From Eudromia elegans (Eukaryota > Chordata > Aves > Tinamiformes > Tinamidae): DNA of 64,000 nt. Position 1 is the stretch's first letter; each line of letters begins with the position of its first letter. The DNA lies in assembly GCA_003342815.1 (NCBI GenBank), contig PTEX01000299.1:361526-425525 (forward strand). Reading direction: 5' to 3'. The notes under the pieces were generated by a model. The model searched no databases. It saw nothing but the letters and a program-made list of their open reading frames with translations, and was not told the origin of the DNA. The position numbers and the translations under genes are program-made. This document shows, piece by piece, positions 24,642 through 35,915 of the stretch.

Positions 24642-25111
24642 NNNNNNNNNNNNNNNNNNNNNNNNNNNNNNNNNNNNNNNNNNNNNNNNNNNNNNNNNNN
24701 NNNNNNNNNNNNNNNNNNNNNNNNNNNNNNNNNNNNNNNNNNNNNNNNNNNNNNNNNNNNNNNNNNNNNNNNNNNNNNNNNNNNNNNNNNNNNNNNNNNN
24801 NNNNNNNNNNNNNNNNNNNNNNNNNNNNNNNNNNNNNNNNNNNNNNNNNNNNNNNNNNNNNNNNNNNNNNNNNNNNNNNNNNNNNNNNNNNNNNNNNNNN
24901 NNNNNNNNNNNNNNNNNNNNNNNNNNNNNNNNNNNNNNNNNNNNNNNNNNNNNNNNNNNNNNNNNNNNNNNNNNNNNNNNNNNNNNNNNNNNNNNNNNNN
25001 NNNNNNNNNNNNNNNNNNNNNNNNNNNNNNNNNNNNNNNNNNNNNNNNNNNNNNNNNNNNNNNNNNNNNNNNNNNNNNNNNNNNNNNNNNNNNNNNNNNN
25101 NNNNNNNNNNN
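24642..25111. other. assembly gap, 470 N bases, in a CT-rich simple repeat
   Basis: The left flank ends in CTTTCTCTCTTTCT and the right flank begins TCTCTTCTTTCCC. Both are pure pyrimidine, so the missing sequence is probably a long (CT/CTTT)n tract. Apparent open frames through the N run have no meaning. Confidence 0.9.
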
Positions 25112-27520
25112 TCTCTTCTTTCCCATTGACCTACTAGACAAGTCTGTTCAGATTTCATTTCCTCTTACCCTTTCGCTCAGCTCTGGGGCAGCAGCCATCC
25201 ATTACTGCACCTGGACAAAGCACCTGCAGTGTGGTGGAGCCCAGGTCTTTGCACCGATTTGTAGCTGCTTCTGTAAAAAGTTTCATGATTTTGAGGAGTT
25301 AAAAAAAAAAAAAAAANNCACACTTGCTGTCTGTGGAANATGGGAGACTAAGTTCCGTGGCATAGGGACTCACTCACACTAAAGGCCTGGTAAGCAGGAC
25401 AAAAACTCAACTTGCAAAGTTTGAAAGAAGATGAGGGCAAGTTGAGCAGTGCAGCACCCCAGCCCAGGACGCTAATACAAAAACATAGTGCATGGCCAGC
25501 AGCCCCTCTCTTTGGCGCTGGGGATGGGTGCAGGAACACGGGGCCAATTATCCAAGCTATTTATGTGCACTTGCTTTTGGCAATCTTGCTTCGGAATGCT
25601 GTTTCTAAAAAGGTTTCATACTTTTCTATTAAGCTTCTTAAAGGACCATTATGCATTCACAAAAATCCATATCCATCTGGTAAAGAATGTTTCCTGACTC
25701 AATTAACACTGTATGCATACCAATTGCCACTATTCTGGAGTGTGATTCATTATTCCAAATGCACTTGCATATTAAGAGAGCACATTAGGAAATGGAGTGG
25801 GAAAATGGTACATTTTACAAGAAAAGAACAAAGAATAATAGCTTTTTAGTGATTCTCAGGAGCGAGAAGTCTTCATTTAAAAACCAGCCNGCGTCGGCTT
25901 GTTTTCTAGTAGGTTTACTGTCTGATACTAGTTAATACCTGCACTACACAAAGTACTACCAATGAGAAACAGAAATCTTCTCAGTGATCTTTGTTATTTT
26001 CCTTTCCTGAATATAATCCTTATTCCTGGATAATATTTCACTTTTCATGTTTCAATTTATGTTTCACTTTAATCATAGATATTTAAATTGGTTCTAATAC
26101 CATTAATCACAGCATTCTAGAGAATTTGAGAAGGATTTTTATTAATACAGCACTGTGAACTGTTTTCACATAAGAGTATTTTGGATATTAGCGTTTCTGA
26201 GCTGAAAGACAACAGCTAAATTCTCAGTATCAACTAAGATGTAAGTTCCAGAGGTAGATGGAATTCCTTCAAATGGTAAGCTTAGTTTGCAGTTCATCAT
26301 GCTATAATTATCTGCAATTGTAGGGTTTAGTATGATTTTTCCCATATTCTCATACTTTTAAAAGTTTTTTTTCTTTTTTTTCCAGGCATCTGCTGCTGTA
26401 GATGTACATAGAGCTGCAGTTGTAGAGGACTTCTGTTTTTTTGAATGCTGGAGATTTTCTTTTCTAAAACTACAAGAATGATATAAAAGGACATGATATT
26501 GCATAGAAAATGGTTTGGTTATTCTTGGTCTTGCAGGAGGCCAAGTCAACACCAATGCTTTAAGACGTGAGAGAAAGTGTGAAAGCAAATTCAAGAATGA
26601 TGGATAAGACTAAAAGATATTGGAAGAAGGGGGAAGAAAATACCCATGTGATGGAGCAGAAGGTGANCTTCCAGAACTGCCTTTAACTTGAGGGAAAAGA
26701 AAATCATCTGAGGTGAATATAAACTCTCTGAAAGGGCTGGGAAGGTGNGTAATAATAATCAACAACAATTTCAAAAGGTCTAAAGTGGGAAATGATATGG
26801 GAGTACATGGACAAAAAATAACAAATGCAATTTTCTGCTTGCAAGGCAAAAAAAAAAAAATTACTACTATTAGAAGTGTTGTGCATCTGCTTGTTGAATT
26901 AGTTTTCTTAGGTTTCTGTGCTAGGCCTTCTATCAATGGAGCTTCTAGGTTGACCATGAATCTGCTTAAATGCTCTTCAAAACTTTGGCTCCAGCACAGT
27001 ATAGTTTACTATGCAAAACTCCCTGTTCAAGTCTAANTAAGAGTTAGTGCTTCTCATTATTTTCCTTATATTTTCTATTTTTGAACATTTAAAAACAATT
27101 TTAAAGAATCAGTAATATGTGAAATATTCTCTCTAGTACTACTGACAGTATTTAGACAGGGTTAAACAGAAGAGTATTCCCTGTCCCTGAGTGATAAATG
27201 TAACATAACATAACATTTGAATAGCTTAAGCATCCATTGTATAACAAAATGTTTTTGATTGTTAATATTTGTGCATGCACAACACTTTTTTTGCTAGAAG
27301 TGAAGGAAATAGCTTGCATTTTGCTGCTTGTTAGGTTAATAAAGTCCTTCGAACTTGCTGGATACATGGTCACAAGGAACCCAGAAATTTGCAGAATGTC
27401 TTTGCCATTCAGTTCATTAAGGAGATAATAGAGTAATAGCTACTTTTATGTTGTGCTATTCATGTATTGTCACACGACAGTTAAGTCATACAAAAAAGAC
27501 TTTGACGAAGTGGCTAGCCC
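25112..27520. other. intergenic DNA, no gene seen
   Basis: AT-rich sequence. A poly(A) run ending in two N bases lies at about 25301-25319, and another A run at about 26849-26861. The open frames of 60-145 codons at 25.3-27.0 kb are not recognisable. Confidence 0.6.
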
Positions 27521-27969
27521 AGCTGAGGGTCACCAGGAGTGCTGGGGGCTGGAGCACGTGATGGGCACGGGGAGGCTGGAGGCAGGGGAGGTCTGTTCTC
27601 CCAGGGGAGGGAAGGCCAAGGGGTGGAGGATCTTCAGTTAGCTATCTTCAATTAGCTAATGGGTAATTAAAGAGTGCAGGGAGTCGGCCTCCTTTCAGGG
27701 ATGTTCAGCAGCAGGCTTAGAGGCAACTGGTACAAGTGGTAGCAGAGGAATTTCTGCTCANAGCTAAGGTACAAGTGCTTGCAGTGAGGGTGGCCAAACA
27801 CAGGAGAGGCTCCCAAAAAGAGCTCATGGAAGGGTTTAAAATGCCACCAAACAACCCCTGAGCAACCAAATGTGCTTATGAAGCTGGGCCTGGTTTGACA
27901 GGGGACTTGCACCAGGTGATGTCCACAACTCCCTTGCAAAATGAGTCTTTCAGGCTTTCTCTGATTCTG
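27521..27969 (+). mobile_element. CR1 LINE, 3' end
   Basis: The sequence follows the CR1 3' region in order: GGGGCTGGAGCACGTGATG near 27545, TCTTCAATTAGCTAATGGGT near 27645, GGCAACTGGTACAAG near 27725, GTGAGGGTGGCCAAACAC near 27785, CCCTGAGCAACC near 27857, CACCAGGTGAT near 27910, and a terminal CTGATTCTG. It is 5'-truncated, which is usual for CR1, and moderately diverged. Its open frames are incidental. Confidence 0.8.
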
Positions 27970-30900
27970 GGCATATAACGTAAGCCCTGTTAGTGAAATG
28001 TATTATTATACAGTGAAGTGTATCTAAAGTCAATTTATGAAGCTGCACAAATCGGTAATGCTTTTATGTTATGTCTGTGACACTGTCATCTTCACGACCT
28101 CAGATCATCCACTTACCATTTTATGCCTGATGTGCAGAGAAGACAGCACCGAACTTGTAGCCCTTGGAAGGTNTGGGAAAGTGGCAAAGGGAGGTACAAA
28201 GATCTTTCTAGACCCTGGGATAAAATGGGGCACTAGGGAAAAGGGAGCTGCTGTCCCCGGGGTGCCTTCCCCTCTGCAGGATGCAGCTTCAGTTCCCTGA
28301 GCCCTCCCTTGTGCAAAATGAGCCCTGCTCCAGGGCAGACGCAGACTTGGTCCAAAATTCAAGGGGCCGCTTCCCTTTTGGCTAAACGTGAGAGCAATTC
28401 TGCTGTTGCCATACAAGTGATAAAGTGGTGGTAAGAGATTAAAGCTAGAACATTAAAAAATATATATGCCATTAATATAACTTCTAAACAATTTCAATTT
28501 GATTTCTTCTTGTAGGCAAGGGACTTGGTAGCAGTTGAAATTGCTTCTAGTGATCACCAGAAGTTCACACTGCCATATATTCACATGTAAACTTTGCTGT
28601 TTGGACTATTTGTTTGTATATTTTCTGGTGGGGAAAACCTTGGGTTAGCTTTGAAAAACAGTTTATACTTTTGTCCTCCAAATACTATTTATTTATTTCA
28701 CAGCTAACAGTTTTGCAATAATTATTCCACTCTCTACTATCTATTCTATTCCACTCTAAACTATCTACTGATAGTTTATAGTTATTTGTATATAACAGCA
28801 AAGCTGTATTCCCCATTTCTAACAGAATTTTGCATTTATCCAGTCTGCTATATAATAAATAGAGCCACATTATTTTTTTCCAGTAAGTTTCTAACTTCAA
28901 GGACCTACTTATTTCAGTGAAAAACTTGATGCATCTTTTTCTGACAACTGTCACCCTACAAGGAAGTGTGTGAAAACATTGTGATTTTGGTTAAAGTGCA
29001 ATATTTATAATGGCAAATATGATGTGAAATATAAACGAAGGGGGAAAATACAATTATATTTGAGTTTTTCATTGGTATAAAGTCTGTAATTTTTTTAAGA
29101 CAAAAATAAATCCAGAGGTGTTTCTGATTGTGCTAATACAGAATAGCAGCCGAAATGGAAATGCTGTTCTGACGGTTCTTCCTAATACAGCATTGCTCCC
29201 TGTAGTACATTACTCACTGCTTTGGTTACTCCCGCTCTAAATGAGGCAGTTTTTGCCTTTCTTTATGAGATTGCTCAAATTGTTAAGTAGATTTGGGAGA
29301 TTTTGTTGAGAGTCTTTCTACACTCAATTTTCTTCTGCTTTGATAACAATTTTGAACTGCTCTGCTTTTATTGTTTTAGTTTTCTTGTTTGTTTCCAGGT
29401 TGTCAGTGCAGCATATGAGCTCTTCAGGGAAGAGGACTTTCCTCCCCCCAGCCCTGAAATATTGGCTTGCTGCCTATGAAGGTAAAACTCCCTGGACTCC
29501 TCATGTGAAAGTTCTGCTGGGACTGTTTTTACATGTTGTTTTTTTTTCCTCTATCACCTTTCAAAGAACATATTTTCACAAATTCCAAGTGTCCCAATGG
29601 AATTCTGCTCTGTATTGTTTTTCTCCCAGTTATTTTTATTTTTTGTTTGTTTATTTTTTTGCTAAATCCTTTCTAGGCTTTTTTATTTTAATCGTTTCAT
29701 TGTGTAGTCCCATAGACATAACACTGATGGGCTGATGTGACAAGTGACATGAGACGCAGTCGCTGTTGGACAGGGGCTGTGAAATAGCCTGGCCCTGGAG
29801 GAAACGAGGTGGATGATTCATTGTTTCACTGTTGTCAATAAAGGGTCAATGCTCAAGGAATTAAAGGGCTGATAGGGTGCCAACTTCTGGATATGAAATA
29901 AAACAAAAGCCCTGACCATTTGTGGTCATTAAAGTTTCCATGGCTCTCTTCCAATACTAACATACTATTTTGAAATCCTGACAAAATTNAAATCGACTTA
30001 TTTACATTCTGCTTTCCCATATTTCCTATTATTGTATAACGTGTTCTTGTTACTTAATTGCAGTGAAGTCTGCAGTGATGTTAAGCAGGTGCTGCTGTTT
30101 GGGCTTGGGGAAAGGATCTAAATATAATGTAAACCTTTAGTTTAATGAATTACCTGTATCTCTAACTTCAGATTTCCTTTCATATTGTTTATCTTTGTTC
30201 AGGCTAGTACCATTTTAGGATTATCTTCTTAAATTTATTTACATTCCTTTTAATTCTTACACATTCTGCCACAGGATAAAATCTGTCTCTCAAGTGCAGT
30301 TGGAAGGATGTGCTGTATATAAACACACAGACACTTCCATCTCCTAAAAATTCTCAAGACTTGCTAAACAGAATTAAAAATACAAAGAAATATCTTACTG
30401 CCATGCTCTGTCACAAAACCTCTTATCCTCAATTTCTGTTAATTTATTTGTCAGTGCATAATTTAGAAGATATTCCATATCTCAGGTGAATCTCCAGTCT
30501 TGCTCCTGCCTGCCAGGGAGTTCATCCGAGCAGGGCTGGCCGCTGCTCCAGGGGCACTCCCTGCTCCGGCTCTCCTGTGCCGTGTACACGGTACAAGGTG
30601 TCACCTTGGGCCAGATTTAAGGAACACTGCAGGGCCNAGGTCAGCTGTGATTTAAAACCCCCTCAGTCAGATGAACAGCAAGGCATCGCGATTCACACGG
30701 TGTCTTTCTCTTTGACCTTACTGTATGTGATAACAGGTACCAAAGGGCTCCGGTTGTGCCCATGCCAAGCTGCGGGCTCAAGGAGCCTTGTGCTTTGCCA
30801 AGCGCTGTCTTCTATAGGAATCTACCAAACACCCAAGATGGGAGGCACACTCTGTCTCAACCTGGCAGTTTTGGAACCCAAAAGCAACGTAATTTTTGTT

Positions 30901-32537
30901 ACTTTTAAAATAGCTGTACTACAACTGTTTCATTTGTCCCTGCCCCTTACAGGACTTGGGATTGTTCTGCTTCCACCATAATGGGAAGCATCGCTGTTGC
31001 CACATCACGAGTGAGTCAAGCTGCCTCTTCCAAAGCCTAGACAACATTCAGCTACGACGGGTGCGACACGTCCCGCTCTGCTGGCCCGGGCAGCTCAAGC
31101 AGGACCTGGCTTTGCCATGTCTGTGTCTTCTCTTCTCCCTTGTGCCCTTCGCATGAAGTTAGAGTAGAAGTTCCAAGGACAGGAAACATCATCGGGGCTT
31201 ATAATTCATCAGTTAAATGTGATGCTATTCATACGTGAAGATGACCAACAGTGAAGGGGGAAGATGACTGAGTTTTTTCCTTTTTTTTTTTTTTTTTCTT
31301 AATGCAAGAATAAAAAGTGGATCCAACACGGGAAGCGGAAACTTTCTCCTTATTTTTCATCTGTCATATCAGGAATTATAACGCTTTCTTTTCTACTTTT
31401 ATTGCAGGTTTTGATAGGGGTTTAAATGTGACTATGAACCTCCTTGTTTCTTAATAAAACCTTGTTCTGCAAAAAACTTTCAAGATCAGTGAGCTAGAAA
31501 AAAAATAAAATTCTGCTTGCATGTGTACAGAGGTTGGACTGAAAAAAATCCTTTCCTTCTCAAGAAGGTTGTCATTGAATGAAAGTGAGGTTACATTTCC
31601 ATAATGTGTATTTTCCACCTGCGCCTTGAGCTTTCAGAAAAAACAATATGTATATATGAGAGGTGAGACGAAAATATTCGAAGGTTAAAGAAAGCAACAT
31701 TTGTGAATTAAAATGTTACCCGGATTATTGTAAAGAACAGCATGTAACCATTACAGTGCTGCTCAGGCTCATGTAACGCAGGCCATTTTACAGCCTGCCA
31801 GCAAGTCTTACACAACTTTGCTTTTAAAAGAACAAAAGTTGCAATATTAATGATTCTTTAAATCAACAAATGTGCAAAGGAAAAAAAAAAAAAAATGTTC
31901 CTGAGAAAGGCCCTATTGTGCTGCCCTTTCCCCAGGGCACACCAATCCCCCTCTCNTTTATTAACGAACTTTGTGCCTACTGGCCCCAATTAGGTGTGAG
32001 AACATAGTGATAGCAGGCAATGTACATGCAAGAGACAAATCTTCCCTCAGGGACCATTATACATATATATATTGAAGGTAATTTCATAAAGCAGCTCTGT
32101 TGGCATGGCACACTCTTACACATGTTGGCCTAGATCCCACAATGGCAACACGTGCTGTGAAACCCATGTCAGGTGAGACGAGCCGAGGAACGCACGCCTC
32201 CTGTAAAAGCCCCTTCCCAATGGAAGGTTCCAATCGGTGTTTTTCTAACTTTCAGAACAAAAATAAACAAAATGGAAAAGAGCAACGTGTCTTTGCTAGT
32301 GAAAAGCTTCCCTAAGAACTAGTAACGGTGCAAGGAGCTCCCGGTGAATGGAGCTCCCGAAGCACTGAGGCCCAGGGGTGAGGTGCAAACCCTGGACACC
32401 AGCAGGATGTGGCATGGGCAGGGACTGGCCTGGGGGCTCATGTCCTGCGGGAAGAGGGAGGTCCCCCCGAGCCTTGCTTTGCGAGAAGCCCTCACTTTAG
32501 CACCCCTTCTCCTTGCAGCATCTGCAGGGCTCACTTA
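27970..32537. other. intergenic DNA upstream of the CpG island
   Basis: Mostly AT-rich, with GC-richer patches at 28.15-28.35 kb, 30.5-30.8 kb and 31.0-31.15 kb and poly(T)/poly(A) runs near 31279-31298 and 31880-31894. At about 32172-32256 a CAGGTGAG donor-like site and a TTCTAACTTTCAG acceptor-like site occur, but no coding sequence joins them. No gene is supported. Confidence 0.55.
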
Positions 32538-32560
32538 TTTAATTAATTAATTAATTAATT
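32538..32560. repeat. (TTAA)n microsatellite at the CpG-island border
   Basis: About five and a half TTAA units abut the sharp rise in GC content. Confidence 0.85.
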
Positions 32561-32957
32561 TGCCCTCAATTGCCGGGCATCAGCTGGGGCTGCCNCTCGG
32601 GGGCAGGTGCGGAACTTTCCCGTGGGGCGGCGGCGGGCGCCGCGCGCCGCAGGTCCCGGCGGAGGCTGCGCGCCCCGCTCCGGTGCCGGCGCCCCCCGGG
32701 GCNGGGGTCCGGAAGCAAACGGGACCCCGGCCCCTCGGCGGGGCGGGGGCTCCGCAGCCCCCGCGGGACGCAGCGCCCGGCGCCGTCGGGGCCGCGGAAG
32801 CGGCGGGAGGAGGGGGCGGCTGCGCGCCGCGGGGTCCGCCCAGCGCCGCCGCTCGCCGCGCGGGCTGAGGCAGGAAAGGAGCCGCGGCTCCGCGCGCGGG
32901 CGGCGGCAGCAGCAGCAGGAGGAGGAGGAAGGGGTCTGTGGCGGGGCGCGGCGGGCC

Positions 32958-33074
32958 ATGCGCTGCCGCCCGCCGCTCGCTCAGCATGCGCGGGCCGTGG
33001 GGCCGCCTGTGCCTGCTGGCCGCGGTGCTGGGGCTGTGCGCGGGCAGCAGGAACTGCCCCGACCTCCTCGTTGA
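32958..33074 (+). other. upstream open reading frame overlapping the main start
   Basis: An ATG at 32958 (context GGGCCATGC, G at -3) opens a 38-codon frame ending in TGA at 33072-33074. It is out of frame with the main ATG at 32986 and overlaps it by 89 bases. If transcripts start upstream of 32958, scanning ribosomes meet this ATG first, which would lower translation of the receptor. The encoded peptide is arginine/proline-rich and not recognisable. Confidence 0.45.
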
Positions 33075-33206
33075 CAGCTGCCTGTGCGCCGCCGAGCGCG
33101 CCAAGGCGCCCGGCCGCCCGGCGCTGCGCATCAAAGTGCTCTGCAGCGGCGGCGACTTGCTGGAAACTTTGCCGCCCGCCGTGCTGCCCAACCGCACCGT
33201 GTCCCT
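32986..33206 (+). CDS. ADGRA2: adhesion GPCR subfamily A, first coding exon (ADGRA2-like; ADGRA3 possible)
   Basis: The exon encodes 73 residues plus two bases of codon 74. Residues 1-21 form a signal peptide: MRGPWGR, then a hydrophobic core LCLLAAVLGLCAG. The mature part holds the LRR N-terminal cap with C24, C32, C34 and C53, then LPNRTV (residues 67-72) with an N-glycosylation sequon at N69, just before the first leucine-rich repeat. The CP...SC-C..ER.K spacing and VLCSGGDL resemble ADGRA2 (GPR124). LPP..LPNRTV is also close to ADGRA3 (GPR125). The ATG at 32986 has A at -3 and precedes the signal peptide; frame upstream is open but has no ATG. The exon ends at CCT|GTGAGT, a consensus donor in phase 2, as expected for 72-base LRR exons. 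In mammals ADGRA2 acts at the plasma membrane with RECK as a Wnt7 co-activator in brain angiogenesis. The remaining exons are outside the window. The AT-rich setting and long intron would also suit ADGRA3 on a large chromosome, so the paralogue call is provisional. Confidence 0.7.
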
Positions 33207-33232
33207 GTGAGTACGGCCGCGGGCGCGCACCT

Positions 33233-33278
33233 GGGCCGGGGCGGGCAGCGAGCAGCCGAGCCCGGGCGGGACGGGGGG
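33233..33278 (+). promoter_or_regulatory. G-run clusters just downstream of the splice donor
   Basis: Two groups of three G-runs: GGG-CC-GGGG-C-GGG at 33233-33245 and GGG-C-GGG-AC-GGGGGG at 33264-33278, on the non-template strand. Together they could form a G-quadruplex or favour an R-loop in early intron 1. This is inference from composition. Confidence 0.35.
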
Positions 33279-35867
33279 CGCTGCACCCCGCGGGCTCGTG
33301 AGCCGCGTACGCGGCGCTGCTGCCCCGCGCGGCTCCCGGCCANGGGAGGGCAGGAAAAACCGCTCCCCCCGCGGGCGATCAGCTTTGGCAAAGTGCGCGG
33401 GAGTTTGTTGTTGTTCCCCGCTTGGAGGCTGCTGCTGGCGCCAGGCTGGGGCCNCGGGGCTCGTCCCGGTGCGGGGCGCGGGCCGGGGCTCACCTGGCCC
33501 CGGCACAGGACGGCGGGGGGCTCCGCGGGGCTCCCCCCGAGCCGGAGACGCTCCGGGCCCCCGGGGTCCGGCCATGAGCTGCGCTCAGGCGCCGGGCAGC
33601 CCCGAACTCCGCTCCTGCTCCGCGTTGTCCCGACTCAGTTTGGTGTCTCCCGGTTNCCCTCTCTTCCCAACACGCCGCACCCCACCCCCGGCTTTTTTAT
33701 TATTATTATCAGATGGGCAAAAAATACCTTGTGTTTACTGCTGCCTGCTGCACACCAATTTAAAGGCATGAAATTTGTTACAACTAAGTCAAGGAAGCTT
33801 TTTATGTCTGTTTTGCTGAGTGGAGGTGGAAGTAATGTCCCTCTGATGGACCTGCGCATTAAGAGCTCAGTGACACTCACCCTTTGGACCATGCACATAT
33901 CCAGCAGATCCTTTACTGCTGGATTTAGTTCTGTTGACAATTCATGCTGTGAACATCTCCACTGTTCACTGCCTTTCCTTTAAGTCAACACTTCTAGGAG
34001 ACAACTGGTAAAGACAGTAATTTATAACATCTGGGCAGCTTGTGCTTGGGAGTGTACAGATGTGCTGCGCGTGCTGCAGTTCAGCGCCAGCTCTGACTGT
34101 TGAGTGACTTTACGCTGCTTAGATGTGTACTGATCACTCATCTGGGATGTTTTGCTTCTACAAGAGATAATAACTATACTTCCTGTTAAATTTTAATAGA
34201 ATGTTTTAGAATAATTTTATTACATCAATGCAAGCTTTGACTTAGCCAATAAATTCACTGTTACTTTTGTAATTTATATAGCTGGTTATACAGTTATAGC
34301 TGTTGCTCCCCAAAATGTTGACATCTTGAGTGTGCACCAACTATTTATTCCAATGGTTAAAGGTTTGTGGAAACTCTTACACTTGGCATATCTGCACTGA
34401 TTTGCAGAATATTGGATTTTTTTTCTTACCTTTTGACTAGTTAGGTGAATCTGTCTGANTGTATGATGAGCAGATATATGTGTTTGCTGTAAGAAAAAGA
34501 AATTCTGTTCTGAGAAGCAGAAGTGAGAGAGGTGAATAGGGGAGAACGATACCCTTGCAGTGGTAGGTTGAGGGATTTGCTCGCTTATATCTCTGCTTTA
34601 AGGCACTGAAAACTTGATACTATCACTCTAAACATACACATTTCAGATGATGCTTGCTCATGCTCACCTTAGAAGCGTGCTGTGTGAAATGTTTTAAGCT
34701 TGCTTACAAAAAGCCATTCATCTGATAGCATGTTATCTGTACTCAGTTGATATAAAGCTTACACACTATTGCTTTCTACTGTATTTCACTCAAATACAGG
34801 GCTGTGTATCACCAGAACATTTCCCTCTTATCTTGTTGCCTTTTTTTCTTCTCTTTTCAAAAGTCATATTAAAACTGAATCTTGTAGGTAAATTGGAGAA
34901 AGTTAGTCTGGCATAGAATCCTTTTCAGTAGTTGGAATATACAGGTGACAATTTTATTGAAAGTGTCATAGACTTTCTAAAAGAAACTTGTGAGATTTGG
35001 CCAGCTTAAAAAAAAGTGGTAAAAAGTGCAAACACTAGTGCTCTTGCATTTGTTTTTGTAGCTGCATGGAAGACTTGGAGAAAAGAGAATATTCTAGTAG
35101 ACACCGCCTGTTTCCATTCACTTTTATGGGCCCACAGAGAGGAAGAGAGCTTTAACACATGGAACATAACCCNGTGGATTGCTTTAAAAATTAAGAAGTG
35201 TAGAGGCAAAAAAAGGATTGTGTGTTTCACATGCAGGAACACTTTAATGAAACAATGTAACAAGCAGTAATGACTTTATTCAGTGAGTTAAGTCATCTCC
35301 ATATATGTTTATTATATAAGGATATTGTTTCTCTAGTGCTATTTCCTTTTGGAAGGGAAGATCCAGGCCAATCTTTTAACTGCTGAGCAGAGATGAAAGA
35401 AAAGTTTTTTCTGCTGTATCTCGTGAGCCATTAAGAATAAAGTTGTAGGTATAACATTTCATCCATCTGCTACATAATGCTGCTTATCAGCAAATTTTAG
35501 TACATTATTATTTGTTTGCTTTTTTTTTCACCTAACTGACCATGTACCTTGGCTGAGTCTGCCAACTTCAGCTCTGTAGGGCTAATATTTANTAAAAGTA
35601 TCACAACTGAAAATACTTCCAAAATATGATAGGTAGATAGATTCATACAGACTAACTTGAATTCAGTAGCGAATTTCTTACTGGTGATAGATTTGGACCA
35701 ATTCTTTCCAATTTACAATGCAGGAAAGTTTGTGTAATTTTTTTGGAAATACTATGGATAGTAGAGCGANTCAGTACTGCTTGAGAGTTCTCAATAAACA
35801 TCACACTAGAAAAAGAAACCTCGGATACAAATTGACACAGATACTGTTCTCTCCTTTTCCTCTTTAT

Positions 35868-35915
35868 GTCTGTGTGTATGTATATATTATATATAGTGAG
35901 TGTGTGTTTGTATAA
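35868..35915. repeat. TG/TA-rich low-complexity tract
   Basis: Imperfect alternation of TG and TA dinucleotides, a degenerate microsatellite. Confidence 0.65.

Larger units (their letters stand above)
32595..33660 (+). promoter_or_regulatory. CpG-island promoter of the ADGRA gene
   Basis: About 1 kb of very GC- and CpG-rich DNA in an otherwise AT-rich window, enclosing the first coding exon. A GC box (GGCGGGGCGGGGG, 32737-32749) fits an Sp1-type site. The start-codon region TCAGCATGCGCGGG (32981-32994) overlaps a half-perfect NRF1-type GCATGCGC motif. There is no TATA box just upstream, as is common for CpG-island promoters. The transcription start cannot be fixed from sequence; it should lie between about 32600 and 32980. 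Single N bases at 32595, 32703, 33343, 33454 and 33656 show imperfect assembly of this GC-rich DNA. Long open frames on both strands here are products of high GC. Confidence 0.8.

Noticed and set aside
24461-25158. Apparent long frames on both strands
   Set aside because: They are made almost entirely of N bases from the assembly gap.
32938-32985. Extending the receptor start upstream to 32938
   Set aside because: The codon there is GTG, not ATG; ATG at 32986 directly precedes a good signal peptide and has A at -3.
32570-33301. Plus-strand 243-codon frame overlapping exon 1 in another frame
   Set aside because: Same GC-driven lack of stops; it lacks a signal peptide or domain and reads through the splice donor.
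32580-33575. Long minus-strand open frame (331 codons) across the CpG island
   Set aside because: Very GC-rich DNA lacks stop codons by composition; the product is low-complexity A/P/R/G with no domain, and the plus strand holds the real exon.
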